In this document: in pieces, positions 46,366-58,806 of the stretch | How positions within the stretch are numbered: position 1 is the stretch's first letter | Layout: every line of letters starts with the position of its first letter | Translations under genes and position numbers: made by a program | Notes under the pieces: model-generated | What the model was told of the DNA's origin: nothing | Databases searched by the model: none | The model's input: only the letters and a program-made list of their open reading frames with translations | DNA from: Pleurodeles waltl | Taxonomy: Eukaryota; Chordata; Amphibia; Caudata; Salamandridae | Length of the DNA: 64,000 nt | Direction of reading: 5' to 3' | NCBI RefSeq assembly: GCF_031143425.1 | Contig: NW_027150026.1 | Span: 62,001 to 126,000 of the forward strand

Positions 46366-46576
46366 GTGAACAGTATTTTCCCATAATTCTTTGAAATACC
46401 TACTGGCATAAATGCGGGCTCCAAAAGCAGGACTAATAGGGTCAGCGGCCTGGGAGGGCTCAAACTTTTGCCATTGAGGCCTTCCTCTCTAGAAAAGGAC
46501 TGCTTCTGTCCAGAGGCTAGACCGCCAGCAGAAATAGAAACGAGCTACGTTGAAAATGGACCATAGCTTTAAGCAA

Positions 46577-46658
46577 GTAGTCGTGGCCGAGTGGTTAAGG
46601 CGATGGACTTGAAATCCATTGGGGTCTCCCCGCGTAGGTTCAAATCCTGCCGACTACG
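46577..46658 (+). tRNA. tRNA-Ser-TGA: tRNA-Ser(TGA), unit 17
   Basis: Identical to the copy at 271-352. Confidence 0.97.
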
Positions 46659-47228
46659 TGCTACTTCACCTTTGGTGATATTTTATACTTCATATTAAAT
46701 GGCATCTGCACAAGCAGGCCGAATATAGCTATCACTCTCAATAGAGCTAAGGAAGGCGAAACACTGGGCAGGGAATGGGATCAAAAGAGTGGCCGGAGAA
46801 GGCATGAGACTACCTGTCTGGCACTCCTGCCACTTGTGCACCCCAGCTGTCGAGAAGACACATGTCGAGTAATAGCCAAGGAGATTGGGAAAGAACTTCA
46901 GTTATCATCTCGCCAGTAAGTTCCATCTGAGGTATCAGATGCATGAAGGAAGTAGCCTTATTGGGGCGTCTGACAGTGTCATTATTTTCCTAAAGTGTCA
47001 TAACTGCATTCTTTTACAACCTCCTTTTTGCTTTTCTCTGGCCAGGAACATGAACTTTATAATAGTGCCTTTGAGTCACGTCAGTATGCAGGTATGGACC
47101 GAGTGTATTTTTTGCAGTAGAACGGATAGGCAAAGATGGGAAGGCAGTGGAGCAGAGTGAACTGAGGGAAAGAAAAAGACTGCTGTGAGAGTGAGAACCT
47201 CAGCTTAAGTGGCAGCCACCCCTCGTGA

Positions 47229-47310
47229 GTAGTCGTGGCCGAGTGGTTAAGGCGATGGACTCGAAATCCATTGGGGTGTCCCCGCGCAGGTTCAAATCCT
47301 GCCGACTACG
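47229..47310 (+). tRNA. tRNA-Ser-CGA: tRNA-Ser(CGA), unit 17
   Basis: Identical to the copy at 923-1004. Confidence 0.96.
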
Positions 47311-48474
47311 TCGGTGCTCTTTCACAATGATGTGTTAGGTTTTTCCTTGGATGCCTCCTTTCCCAGGAATAAGCATGTATTATTCAACAACGTTGAGAGC
47401 ACAGGTAAAACAAAGACAAGAATGTGAAACAATGCACTGTGCAATGCCAGCATGAAAACTCTCAAGGAGTACGCTGCCCAGGCCTACAGCTTCTCAGACA
47501 CTGTATCTGTCTATTTTGGGGAGCTGCAGAGAAGCCTTGCCTGTGCTTTTCGAGCCTGCTGTCTGGGGTGAGTGCCTGGATAAATTGTTGTTGGGAAGGA
47601 CAAGGCAGCTAGCTCCTCTACAGGGGTCAATTTAGGAGGTTGGTGGGAAGCACAGGAAGGGGCAGGAAGGAAGCTCTCTGCTGTTGCTTCTCGGCCTAGG
47701 CAGAGCTGCAGGTGTGGTTAAAAAGGATTGGCGTTTGGCCAGGTCCCAGACCACAGTGCAACCTAGGGCAACAAGAGAGGTGAGGCTACTGAGGCCCTTA
47801 CCCTGAGCCTTCTGACCCCACCGCCCCTTTGGCCCCGATCGGCCAAAACCTCTCTATAAGGGCTAAAGGTGATTATTATATATGCCTGAGTAACTTAGGG
47901 TCCCTCGCATAAATGGACTCCTGCTGAAGGAGCTCGCCTTTGCTTTGGGACTGGCCCAACACGGCCTTGCTCTCCTCAACAAACCTGCCACCAGCCAGGA
48001 GGCTGAATGGCTTGCAGAAGGACACTCCCAGGTATGCCCAAGCACTTCATTTGCATAGAGACTACCCTCTCTTGGGCCCGCCTCCACTCACCTATTAAGT
48101 AATGTGGCTAGAATATCAAGACAGAAAGAGGAGCAGGGCCTGACAGCCTTTCAAAGGCTCAACTGAGGTGCTGGGCTGACGGCTGGGATCACCAAAGCCT
48201 GGGATGACTCCAATATGGAAGCAGAAGCCTTAGGGCAAACAAAGGTCAGCAGTTGATGTGCTGTAAAGAAGAAGGGCTGCAGAGGGCCTCAGCAAAGCCT
48301 TCGGAATACTTGTGGATTGGCAGGAGTGCCTATATTTGTTTTTTGAGAAGCACCTTGCCAGTGCAAAGGATTGCTGAGGAAGAGGAAGGAGCAGAGCGGA
48401 ATGACTGGAGCCAGTGAGGTTGCCTGTGAAGACATGAAGGGCTATGTTGAAAGGGGCACCGCTTGCAGAGCCAA

Positions 48475-48556
48475 GTAGTCGTTACCAAGTGGTTAAGGCG
48501 ATGGACTAGATATCATTTGGCGTCTCCACGAGTATGTTCAAATCCTGCCGACTACG
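48475..48556 (+). pseudogene. tRNA-Ser relic, unit 17
   Basis: Majority form, as at 5059-5140. Confidence 0.88.
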
Positions 48557-49162
48557 TCAGATGACATTTTTGGGATTCCTCTTCAGGGCCTCCTGCGTGG
48601 GAGAACAAGGGAGCAGCCTCTATGCAAAGCAGTCAGTAAAACAGAATATGAAGCAAAGACCATTAAAGCCACAGAAGAAAGATATGAACCCAGGCCAAAT
48701 GCATCCTGCTCCCCCTCCCTCACCTGTCAGGCACTAGTCTGCAGAGAAACTGAACACGCCCACTCTCCTCCAAGGAGAATTCAGCTCAGGAAACGCCTAG
48801 CCACAGGCCCTAGATTGGACGAGGCACTTCTTTTCATACCTGTAAAGACCAACCCGTCTCTCTGTGGAGTCCATTCATGGCCTCCAAGACAGAAGTTTTG
48901 CCATGGTGCCTATCGTGGCTGCCATCTCCCTGACGTTAAAGCTACCACCTCTTCCGGCCTGATTTTTTTCCCCCGTCTCAAAACATGAACATACAAGGAG
49001 TGCTAATTTCACATGCATGCCTGCTTTTAGCTTGAGACGCTTTAGAAAGTCTTCTGTGGAATAGGAATGATGTATAGGAGAGCAGGGAAAATGGTCCAGT
49101 GAACGGAAAGAAAAAAGACTACGGATGGAGGTAAAGTGCCCTGTTGAGATTCACTTGTGTGG

Positions 49163-49244
49163 GTAGTTGTGGCCGAGTGGTTAAGGCGATGGACTAGAAA
49201 TCCATTGGGGTATCCCCGCGCAGGTTCGAATCCTGCCAACTACG
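49163..49244 (+). tRNA. tRNA-Ser-AGA: tRNA-Ser(AGA), unit 17
   Basis: Identical to 2857-2938. Confidence 0.98.
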
Positions 49245-49466
49245 CTGTCCCTTTTGTGAACAGTATTTTCCCATAATTCTTTGAAATACCTTCTGGCATA
49301 AATGCGGGCTCCAAAAGCAGGACTAATAGGGTCAGCGGCCTGGGAGGGCTCAAACTTTTGCCATTGTGGCCTTCCTCTCTAGAAAAGGACTGCTTCTGTC
49401 CAGAGGCTAGACCGCCAGCAGAAATAGAAACGAGCTACGTTGAAAATGGACCATAGCTTTAAGCAA

Positions 49467-49548
49467 GTAGTCGTGGCCGAGTGGTTAAGGCGATGGACTT
49501 GAAATCCATTGGGGTCTCCCCGCGTAGGTTCAAATCCTGCCGACTACG
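49467..49548 (+). tRNA. tRNA-Ser-TGA: tRNA-Ser(TGA), unit 18
   Basis: Identical to the copy at 271-352. Confidence 0.97.
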
Positions 49549-50118
49549 TGCTACTTCACCTTTGGTGATATTTTATACTTCATATTAAATGGCATCTGCA
49601 CAAGCAGGCCGAATATAGCTATCACTCTCAATAGAGCTAAGGAAGGCGAAACACTGGGCAGGGAATGGGATCAAAAGAGTGGCCGGAGAAGGCATGAGAC
49701 TACCTGTCTGGCACTCCTGCCACTTGTGCACCCCAGCTGTCGAGAAGACACATGTCGAGTAATAGCCAAGGAGATTGGGAAAGAACTTCAGTTATCATCT
49801 CGCCAGTAAGTTCCATCTGAGGTATCAGATGCATGAAGGAAGTAGCCTTATTGGGGCGTCTGACAGTGTCATTATTTTCCTAAAGTGTCATAACTGCATT
49901 CTTTTACAACCTCCTTTTTGCTTTTCTCTGGCCAGGAACATGAACTTTATAATAGTGCCTTTGAGTCACGTCAGTATGCAGGTATGGACCGAGTGTATTT
50001 TTTGCAGTAGAACGGATAGGCAAAGATGGGAAGGCAGTGGAGCAGAGTGAACTGAGGGAAAGAAAAAGACTGCTGTGAGAGTGAGAACCTCAGCTTAAGT
50101 GGCAGCCACCCCTCGTGA

Positions 50119-50200
50119 GTAGTCGTGGCCGAGTGGTTAAGGCGATGGACTTGAAATCCATTGGGGTGTCCCCGCGCAGGTTCAAATCCTGCCGACTACG
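50119..50200 (+). tRNA. tRNA-Ser-TGA: tRNA-Ser(TGA) at third locus, unit 18
   Basis: Third-locus body with T34 at 50152. Confidence 0.96.
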
Positions 50201-51374
50201 TCGGTGCTCTTTCACAATGATGTGTTAGGTTTTTCCTTGGATGCCTCCTTTCCCAGGAATAAGCATGTATTATTCAACAACGTTGAGAGCACAGGTAAAA
50301 CAAAGACAAGAATGTGAAACAATGCACTGTGCAATGCCAGCATGAAAACTCTCAAGGAGTACGCTGCCCAGGCCTACAGCTTCTCAGACACTGTGTCTGT
50401 CTATTTTGGGGAGCTGCAGAGAAGCCTTGCCTGTGCTTTTCGAGCCTGCTGTCTGGGGTGAGTGCCTGGATAAATTGTTTTTGGGAAGGACAAGGCATCT
50501 AGCTCCTCTACAGGGGTCAATTTAGGAGGTTGGTGGGAAGCACAGGAAGGGGCAGGAAGGAAGCTCTCTGCTGTTGCTTCTCGGCCTAGGCAGAGCTGCA
50601 GGTGTGGTTAAAAAGGATTGGCGTTTGGCCAGGTCCCAGACCACAGTGCAACCTAGGGCAACAAGAGAGGTGAGGCTACTGAGGCCCTTACCCTGAGCCT
50701 TCTGACCCCACCGCCCCTTTGGCCCCGATCGGCCACGATCGGCCAAAACCTCTCTATAAGGGCTAAAGGTGATTATTATATATGCCTGAGTAACTTAGGG
50801 TCCCTCGCATAAATGGACTCCTGCTGAAGGAGCTCGCCTTTGCTTTGGGACTGGCCCAACACGGCCTTGCTCTCCTCAACAAACCTGCCACCAGCCAGGA
50901 GGCTGAATGGCTTGCAGAAGGACACTCCCAGGTATGCCCAAGCACTTCATTTGCATAGAGACTACCCTCTCTTGGGCCCGCCTCCACTCACCTATTAAGT
51001 AATGTGGCTAGAATATCAAGACAGAAAGAGGAGCAGGGCCTGACAGCCTTTCAAAGGCTCAACTGAGGTGCTGGGCTGACGGCTGGGATCACCAAAGCCT
51101 GGGATGACTCCAATATGGAAGCAGAAGCCTTAGGGCAAACAAAGGTCAGCAGTTGATGTGCTGTAAAGAAGAAGGGCTGCAGAGGGCCTCAGCAAAGCCT
51201 TCGGAATACTTGTGGATTGGCAGGAGTGCCTATATTTGTTTTTTGAGAAGCACCTTGCCAGTGCAAAGGATTGCTGAGGAAGAGGAAGGAGCAGAGCGGA
51301 ATGACTGGAGCCAGTGAGGTTGCCTGTGAAGACATGAAGGGCTATGTTGAAAGGGGCACCGCTTGCAGAGCCAA

Positions 51375-51456
51375 GTAGTCGTTACCAAGTGGTTAAGGCG
51401 ATGGACTAGATATCATTTGGCGTCTCCACGAGTATGTTCAAATCCTGCCGACTACG
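51375..51456 (+). pseudogene. tRNA-Ser relic, unit 18
   Basis: Majority form, as at 5059-5140. Confidence 0.88.
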
Positions 51457-52062
51457 TCAGATGACATTTTTGGGATTCCTCTTCAGGGCCTCCTGCGTGG
51501 GAGAACAAGGGAGCAGCCTCTATGCAAAGCAGTCAGTAAAACAGAATATGAAGCAAAGACCATTAAAGCCACAGAAGAAAGATATGAACCCAGGCCAAAT
51601 GCATCCTGCTCCCCCTCCCTCACCTGTCAGGCACTAGTCTGCAGAGAAACTGAACACGCCCACTCTCCTCCAAGGAGAATTCAGCTCAGGAAACGCCTAG
51701 CCACAGGCCCTAGATTGGACGAGGCACTTCTTTTCATACCTGTAAAGACCAACCCGTCTCTCTGTGGAGTCCATTCATGGCCTCCAAGACAGAAGTTTTG
51801 CCATGGTGCCTATCGTGGCTGCCATCTCCCTGACGTTAAAGCTACCACCTCTTCCGGCCTGATTTTTTTCCCCCGTCTCAAAACATGAACATACAAGGAG
51901 TGCTAATTTCACATGCATGCCTGCTTTTAGCTTGAGACGCTTTAGAAAGTCTTCTGTGGAATAGGAATGATGTATAGGAGAGCAGGGAAAATGGTCCAGT
52001 GAACGGAAAGAAAAAAGACTACGGATGGAGGTAAAGTGCCCTGTTGAGATTCACTTGTGTGG

Positions 52063-52144
52063 GTAGTTGTGGCCGAGTGGTTAACGCGATGGACTAGAAA
52101 TCCATTGGGGTATCCCCGCGCAGGTTCGAATCCTGCCAACTACG
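52063..52144 (+). tRNA. tRNA-Ser-AGA: tRNA-Ser(AGA) with D-stem mutation, unit 18
   Basis: As 2857-2938 except C instead of G at 52085 (GGTTAACGCG), which removes the innermost pair (C12-G23) of the short D stem. It lies just 3' of box A. Function is probably reduced. Confidence 0.92.
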
Positions 52145-52366
52145 CTGTCCCTTTTGTGAACAGTATTTTCCCATAATTCTTTGAAATACCTTCTGGCATA
52201 AATGCGGGCTCCAAAAGCAGGACTAATAGGGTCAGCGGCCTGGGAGGGCTCAAACTTTTGCCATTGTGGCCTTCCTCTCTAGAAAAGGACTGCTTCTGTC
52301 CAGAGGCTAGACCGCCAGCAGAAATAGAAACGAGCTACGTTGAAAATGGACCCTAGCTTTAAGCAA

Positions 52367-52448
52367 GTAGTCGTGGCCGAGTGGTTAAGGCGATGGACTT
52401 GAAATCCATTGGGGTCTCCCCGCGTAGGTTCAAATCCTGCCGACTACG
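52367..52448 (+). tRNA. tRNA-Ser-TGA: tRNA-Ser(TGA), unit 19
   Basis: Identical to the copy at 271-352. Confidence 0.97.
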
Positions 52449-53018
52449 TGCTACTTCACCTTTGGTGATATTTTATACTTCATATTAAATGGCATCTGCA
52501 CAAGCAGGCCGAATATAGCTATCACTCTCAATAGAGCTAAGGAAGGCGAAACACTGGGCAGGGAATGGGATCAAAAGAGTGGCCGGAGAAGGCATGAGAC
52601 TACCTGTCTGGCACTCCTGCCACTTGTGCACCCCAGCTGTCGAGAAGACACATGTCGAGTAATAGCCAAGGAGATTGGGAAAGAACTTCAGTTATCATCT
52701 CGCCAGTAAGTTCCATCTGAGGTATCAGATGCATGAAGGAAGTAGCCTTATTGGGGCGTCTGACAGTGTCATTATTTTCCTAAAGTGTCATAACTGCATT
52801 CTTTTACAACCTCCTTTTTGCTTTTCTCTGGCCAGGAACATGAACTTTATAATAGTGCCTTTGAGTCACGTCAGTATGCAGGTATGGACCGAGTGTATTT
52901 TTTGCAGTAGAACGGATAGGCAAAGATGGGAAGGCAGTGGAGCAGAGTGAACTGAGGGAAAGAAAAAGACTGCTGTGAGAGTGAGAACCTCAGCTTAAGT
53001 GGCAGCCACCCCTCGTGA

Positions 53019-53100
53019 GTAGTCGTGGCCGAGTGGTTAAGGCGATGGACTTGAAATCCATTGGGGTGTCCCCGCGCAGGTTCAAATCCTGCCGACTACG
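53019..53100 (+). tRNA. tRNA-Ser-TGA: tRNA-Ser(TGA) at third locus, unit 19
   Basis: Third-locus body with T34 at 53052. Confidence 0.96.
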
Positions 53101-54274
53101 TCGGTGCTCTTTCACAATGATGTGTTAGGTTTTTCCTTGGATGCCTCCTTTCCCAGGAATAAGCATGTATTATTCAACAACGTTGAGAGCACAGGTAAAA
53201 CAAAGACAAGAATGTGAAACAATGCACTGTGCAATGCCAGCATGAAAACTCTCAAGGAGTACGCTGCCCAGGCCTACAGCTTCTCAGACACTGTGTCTGT
53301 CTATTTTGGGGAGCTGCAGAGAAGCCTTGCCTGTGCTTTTCGAGCCTGCTGTCTGGGGTGAGTGCCTGGATAAATTGTTTTTGGGAAGGACAAGGCATCT
53401 AGCTCCTCTACAGGGGTCAATTTAGGAGGTTGGTGGGAAGCACAGGAAGGGGCAGGAAGGAAGCTCTCTGCTGTTGCTTCTCGGCCTAGGCAGAGCTGCA
53501 GGTGTGGTTAAAAAGGATTGGCGTTTGGCCAGGTCCCAGACCACAGTGCAACCTAGGGCAACAAGAGAGGTGAGGCTACTGAGGCCCTTACCCTGAGCCT
53601 TCTGACCCCACCGCCCCTTTGGCCCCGATCGGCCACGATCGGCCAAAACCTCTCTATAAGGGCTAAAGGTGATTATTATATATGCCTGAGTAACTTAGGG
53701 TCCCTCGCATAAATGGACTCCTGCTGAAGGAGCTCGCCTTTGCTTTGGGACTGGCCCAACACGGCCTTGCTCTCCTCAACAAACCTGCCACCAGCCAGGA
53801 GGCTGAATGGCTTGCAGAAGGACACTCCCAGGTATGCCCAAGCACTTCATTTGCATAGAGACTACCCTCTCTTGGGCCCGCCTCCACTCACCTATTAAGT
53901 AATGTGGCTAGAATATCAAGACAGAAAGAGGAGCAGGGCCTGACAGCCTTTCAAAGGCTCAACTGAGGTGCTGGGCTGACGGCTGGGATCACCAAAGCCT
54001 GGGATGACTCCAATATGGAAGCAGAAGCCTTAGGGCAAACAAAGGTCAGCAGTTGATGTGCTGTAAAGAAGAAGGGCTGCAGAGGGCCTCAGCAAAGCCT
54101 TCGGAATACTTGTGGATTGGCAGGAGTGCCTATATTTGTTTTTTGAGAAGCACCTTGCCAGTGCAAAGGATTGCTGAGGAAGAGGAAGGAGCAGAGCGGA
54201 ATGACTGGAGCCAGTGAGGTTGCCTGTGAAGACATGAAGGGCTATGTTGAAAGGGGCACCGCTTGCAGAGCCAA

Positions 54275-54356
54275 GTAGTCGTTACCAAGTGGTTAAGGCG
54301 ATGGACTAGATATCATTTGGCGTCTCCACGAGTATGTTCAAATCCTGCCGACTACG
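54275..54356 (+). pseudogene. tRNA-Ser relic, unit 19
   Basis: Majority form, as at 5059-5140. Confidence 0.88.
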
Positions 54357-54962
54357 TCAGATGACATTTTTGGGATTCCTCTTCAGGGCCTCCTGCGTGG
54401 GAGAACAAGGGAGCAGCCTCTATGCAAAGCAGTCAGTAAAACAGAATATGAAGCAAAGACCATTAAAGCCACAGAAGAAAGATATGAACCCAGGCCAAAT
54501 GCATCCTGCTCCCCCTCCCTCACCTGTCAGGCACTAGTCTGCAGAGAAACTGAACACGCCCACTCTCCTCCAAGGAGAATTCAGCTCAGGAAACGCCTAG
54601 CCACAGGCCCTAGATTGGACGAGGCACTTCTTTTCATACCTGTAAAGACCAACCCGTCTCTCTGTGGAGTCCATTCATGGCCTCCAAGACAGAAGTTTTG
54701 CCATGGTGCCTATCGTGGCTGCCATCTCCCTGACGTTAAAGCTACCACCTCTTCCGGCCTGATTTTTTTCCCCCGTCTCAAAACATGAACATACAAGGAG
54801 TGCTAATTTCACATGCATGCCTGCTTTTAGCTTGAGACGCTTTAGAAAGTCTTCTGTGGAATAGGAATGATGTATAGGAGAGCAGGGAAAATGGTCCAGT
54901 GAACGGAAAGAAAAAAGACTACGGATGGAGGTAAAGTGCCCTGTTGAGATTCACTTGTGTGG

Positions 54963-55044
54963 GTAGTTGTGGCCGAGTGGTTAAGGCGATGGACTAGAAA
55001 TCCATTGGGGTATCCCCGCGCAGGTTCGAATCCTGCCAACTACG
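54963..55044 (+). tRNA. tRNA-Ser-AGA: tRNA-Ser(AGA), unit 19
   Basis: Gene identical to 2857-2938; the following T-run is TTT. Confidence 0.97.
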
Positions 55045-55051
55045 CTGTCCC

Positions 55052-55054
55052 TTT
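55052..55054 (+). terminator. Shortened T3 terminator, unit 19 AGA gene
   Basis: Same 1-bp loss as in unit 16; backup TTTT at 55065-55068. Confidence 0.65.
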
Positions 55055-55265
55055 GTGAACAGTATTTTCCCATAATTCTTTGAAATACCTACTGGCATAA
55101 ATGCGGGCTCCAAAAGCAGGACTAATAGGGTCAGCGGCCTGGGAGGGCTCAAACTTTTGCCATTGTGGCCTTCCTCTCTAGAAAAGGACTGCTTCTGTCC
55201 AGAGGCTAGACCGCCAGCAGAAATAGAAACGAGCTACGTTGAAAATGGACCATAGCTTTAAGCAA

Positions 55266-55347
55266 GTAGTCGTGGCCGAGTGGTTAAGGCGATGGACTTG
55301 AAATCCATTGGGGTCTCCCCGCGTAGGTTCAAATCCTGCCGACTACG
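55266..55347 (+). tRNA. tRNA-Ser-TGA: tRNA-Ser(TGA), unit 20
   Basis: Identical to the copy at 271-352. Confidence 0.97.
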
Positions 55348-55917
55348 TGCTACTTCACCTTTGGTGATATTTTATACTTCATATTAAATGGCATCTGCAC
55401 AAGCAGGCCGAATATAGCTATCACTCTCAATAGAGCTAAGGAAGGCGAAACACTGGGCAGGGAATGGGATCAAAAGAGTGGCCGGAGAAGGCATGAGACT
55501 ACCTGTCTGGCACTCCTGCCACTTGTGCACCCCAGCTGTCGAGAAGACACATGTCGAGTAATAGCCAAGGAGATTGGGAAAGAACTTCAGTTATCATCTC
55601 GCCAGTAAGTTCCATCTGAGGTATCAGATGCATGAAGGAAGTAGCCTTATTGGGGCGTCTGACAGTGTCATTATTTTCCTAAAGTGTCATAACTGCATTC
55701 TTTTACAACCTCCTTTTTGCTTTTCTCTGGCCAGGAACATGAACTTTATAATAGTGCCTTTGAGTCACGTCAGTATGCAGGTATGGACCGAGTGTATTTT
55801 TTGCAGTAGAACGGATAGGCAAAGATGGGAAGGCAGTGGAGCAGAGTGAACTGAGGGAAAGAAAAAGACTGCTGTGAGAGTGAGAACCTCAGCTTAAGTG
55901 GCAGCCACCCCTCGTGA

Positions 55918-55999
55918 GTAGTCGTGGCCGAGTGGTTAAGGCGATGGACTCGAAATCCATTGGGGTGTCCCCGCGCAGGTTCAAATCCTGCCGACTACG
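55918..55999 (+). tRNA. tRNA-Ser-CGA: tRNA-Ser(CGA), unit 20
   Basis: Identical to the copy at 923-1004. Confidence 0.96.
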
Positions 56000-57163
56000 T
56001 CGGTGCTCTTTCACAATGATGTGTTAGGTTTTTCCTTGGATGCCTCCTTTCCCAGGAATAAGCATGTATTATTCAACAACGTTGAGAGCACAGGTAAAAC
56101 AAAGACAAGAATGTGAAACAATGCACTGTGCAATGCCAGCATGAAAACTCTCAAGGAGTACGCTGCCCAGGCCTACAGCTTCTCAGACACTGTATCTGTC
56201 TATTTTGGGGAGCTGCAGAGAAGCCTTGCCTGTGCTTTTCGAGCCTGCTGTCTGGGGTGAGTGCCTGGATAAATTGTTGTTGGGAAGGACAAGGCAGCTA
56301 GCTCCTCTACAGGGGTCAATTTAGGAGGTTGGTGGGAAGCACAGGAAGGGGCAGGAAGGAAGCTCTCTGCTGTTGCTTCTCGGCCTAGGCAGAGCTGCAG
56401 GTGTGGTTAAAAAGGATTGGCGTTTGGCCAGGTCCCAGACCACAGTGCAACCTAGGGCAACAAGAGAGGTGAGGCTACTGAGGCCCTTACCCTGAGCCTT
56501 CTGACCCCACCGCCCCTTTGGCCCCGATCGGCCAAAACCTCTCTATAAGGGCTAAAGGTGATTATTATATATGCCTGAGTAACTTAGGGTCCCTCGCATA
56601 AATGGACTCCTGCTGAAGGAGCTCGCCTTTGCTTTGGGACTGGCCCAACACGGCCTTGCTCTCCTCAACAAACCTGCCACCAGCCAGGAGGCTGAATGGC
56701 TTGCAGAAGGACACTCCCAGGTATGCCCAAGCACTTCATTTGCATAGAGACTACCCTCTCTTGGGCCCGCCTCCACTCACCTATTAAGTAATGTGGCTAG
56801 AATATCAAGACAGAAAGAGGAGCAGGGCCTGACAGCCTTTCAAAGGCTCAACTGAGGTGCTGGGCTGACGGCTGGGATCACCAAAGCCTGGGATGACTCC
56901 AATATGGAAGCAGAAGCCTTAGGGCAAACAAAGGTCAGCAGTTGATGTGCTGTAAAGAAGAAGGGCTGCAGAGGGCCTCAGCAAAGCCTTCGGAATACTT
57001 GTGGATTGGCAGGAGTGCCTATATTTGTTTTTTGAGAAGCACCTTGCCAGTGCAAAGGATTGCTGAGGAAGAGGAAGGAGCAGAGCGGAATGACTGGAGC
57101 CAGTGAGGTTGCCTGTGAAGACATGAAGGGCTATGTTGAAAGGGGCACCGCTTGCAGAGCCAA

Positions 57164-57245
57164 GTAGTCGTTACCAAGTGGTTAAGGCGATGGACTAGAT
57201 ATCATTTGGCGTCTCCACGAGTATGTTCAAATCCTGCCGACTACG
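57164..57245 (+). pseudogene. tRNA-Ser relic, unit 20
   Basis: Majority form, as at 5059-5140. Confidence 0.88.
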
Positions 57246-57851
57246 TCAGATGACATTTTTGGGATTCCTCTTCAGGGCCTCCTGCGTGGGAGAACAAGGG
57301 AGCAGCCTCTATGCAAAGCAGTCAGTAAAACAGAATATGAAGCAAAGACCATTAAAGCCACAGAAGAAAGATATGAACCCAGGCCAAATGCATCCTGCTC
57401 CCCCTCCCTCACCTGTCAGGCACTAGTCTGCAGAGAAACTGAACACGCCCACTCTCCTCCAAGGAGAATTCAGCTCAGGAAACGCCTAGCCACAGGCCCT
57501 AGATTGGACGAGGCACTTCTTTTCATACCTGTAAAGACCAACCCGTCTCTCTGTGGAGTCCATTCATGGCCTCCAAGACAGAAGTTTTGCCATGGTGCCT
57601 ATCGTGGCTGCCATCTCCCTGACGTTAAAGCTACCACCTCTTCCGGCCTGATTTTTTTCCCCCGTCTCAAAACATGAACATACAAGGAGTGCTAATTTCA
57701 CATGCATGCCTGCTTTTAGCTTGAGACGCTTTAGAAAGTCTTCTGTGGAATAGGAATGATGTATAGGAGAGCAGGGAAAATGGTCCAGTGAACGGAAAGA
57801 AAAAAGACTACGGATGGAGGTAAAGTGCCCTGTTGAGATTCACTTGTGTGG

Positions 57852-57933
57852 GTAGTTGTGGCCGAGTGGTTAAGGCGATGGACTAGAAATCCATTGGGGT
57901 ATCCCCGCGCAGGTTCGAATCCTGCCAACTACG
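57852..57933 (+). tRNA. tRNA-Ser-AGA: tRNA-Ser(AGA), unit 20
   Basis: Gene identical to 2857-2938; the following T-run is TTT. Confidence 0.97.
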
Positions 57934-57940
57934 CTGTCCC

Positions 57941-57943
57941 TTT
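57941..57943 (+). terminator. Shortened T3 terminator, unit 20 AGA gene
   Basis: Same 1-bp loss as in units 16 and 19; backup TTTT at 57954-57957. Confidence 0.65.
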
Positions 57944-58154
57944 GTGAACAGTATTTTCCCATAATTCTTTGAAATACCTACTGGCATAAATGCGGGCTCC
58001 AAAAGCAGGACTAATAGGGTCAGCGGCCTGGGAGGGCTCAAACTTTTGCCATTGAGGCCTTCCTCTCTAGAAAAGGACTGCTTCTGTCCAGAGGCTAGAC
58101 CGCCAGCAGAAATAGAAACGAGCTACGTTGAAAATGGACCATAGCTTTAAGCAA

Positions 58155-58236
58155 GTAGTCGTGGCCGAGTGGTTAAGGCGATGGACTTGAAATCCATTGG
58201 GGTCTCCCCGCGTAGGTTCAAATCCTGCCGACTACG
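58155..58236 (+). tRNA. tRNA-Ser-TGA: tRNA-Ser(TGA), unit 21
   Basis: Identical to the copy at 271-352. Confidence 0.97.
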
Positions 58237-58806
58237 TGCTACTTCACCTTTGGTGATATTTTATACTTCATATTAAATGGCATCTGCACAAGCAGGCCGA
58301 ATATAGCTATCACTCTCAATAGAGCTAAGGAAGGCGAAACACTGGGCAGGGAATGGGATCAAAAGAGTGGCCGGAGAAGGCATGAGACTACCTGTCTGGC
58401 ACTCCTGCCACTTGTGCACCCCAGCTGTCGAGAAGACACATGTCGAGTAATAGCCAAGGAGATTGGGAAAGAACTTCAGTTATCATCTCGCCAGTAAGTT
58501 CCATCTGAGGTATCAGATGCATGAAGGAAGTAGCCTTATTGGGGCGTCTGACAGTGTCATTATTTTCCTAAAGTGTCATAACTGCATTCTTTTACAACCT
58601 CCTTTTTGCTTTTCTCTGGCCAGGAACATGAACTTTATAATAGTGCCTTTGAGTCACGTCAGTATGCAGGTATGGACCGAGTGTATTTTTTGCAGTAGAA
58701 CGGATAGGCAAAGATGGGAAGGCAGTGGAGCAGAGTGAACTGAGGGAAAGAAAAAGACTGCTGTGAGAGTGAGAACCTCAGCTTAAGTGGCAGCCACCCC
58801 TCGTGA

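Larger units (their letters stand above)
43688..46576 (+). repeat. Array unit 16 (2889 bp)
   Basis: Third gene has anticodon CAA; no duplication; AGA terminator shortened to TTT; spacer A reads ATTGAGGCC, shared only with the end of unit 20. Confidence 0.97.
46577..49466 (+). repeat. Array unit 17 (2890 bp)
   Basis: Third gene CGA; no duplication; no private change noticed. Confidence 0.97.
49467..52366 (+). repeat. Array unit 18 (2900 bp)
   Basis: TGA-bearing haplotype with duplication but with the common AAAGCTACC in spacer D, unlike units 4, 6 and 12. Private A-to-C change at 52353 and a D-stem mutation in the AGA gene. Confidence 0.97.
52367..55265 (+). repeat. Array unit 19 (2899 bp)
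   Basis: TGA-bearing haplotype with duplication; AGA terminator shortened to TTT. A direct neighbour of another TGA-haplotype unit (18). Confidence 0.97.
55266..58154 (+). repeat. Array unit 20 (2889 bp)
   Basis: Third gene CGA; no duplication; shortened AGA terminator and ATTGAGGCC in spacer A, as at the end of unit 16. Confidence 0.97.
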
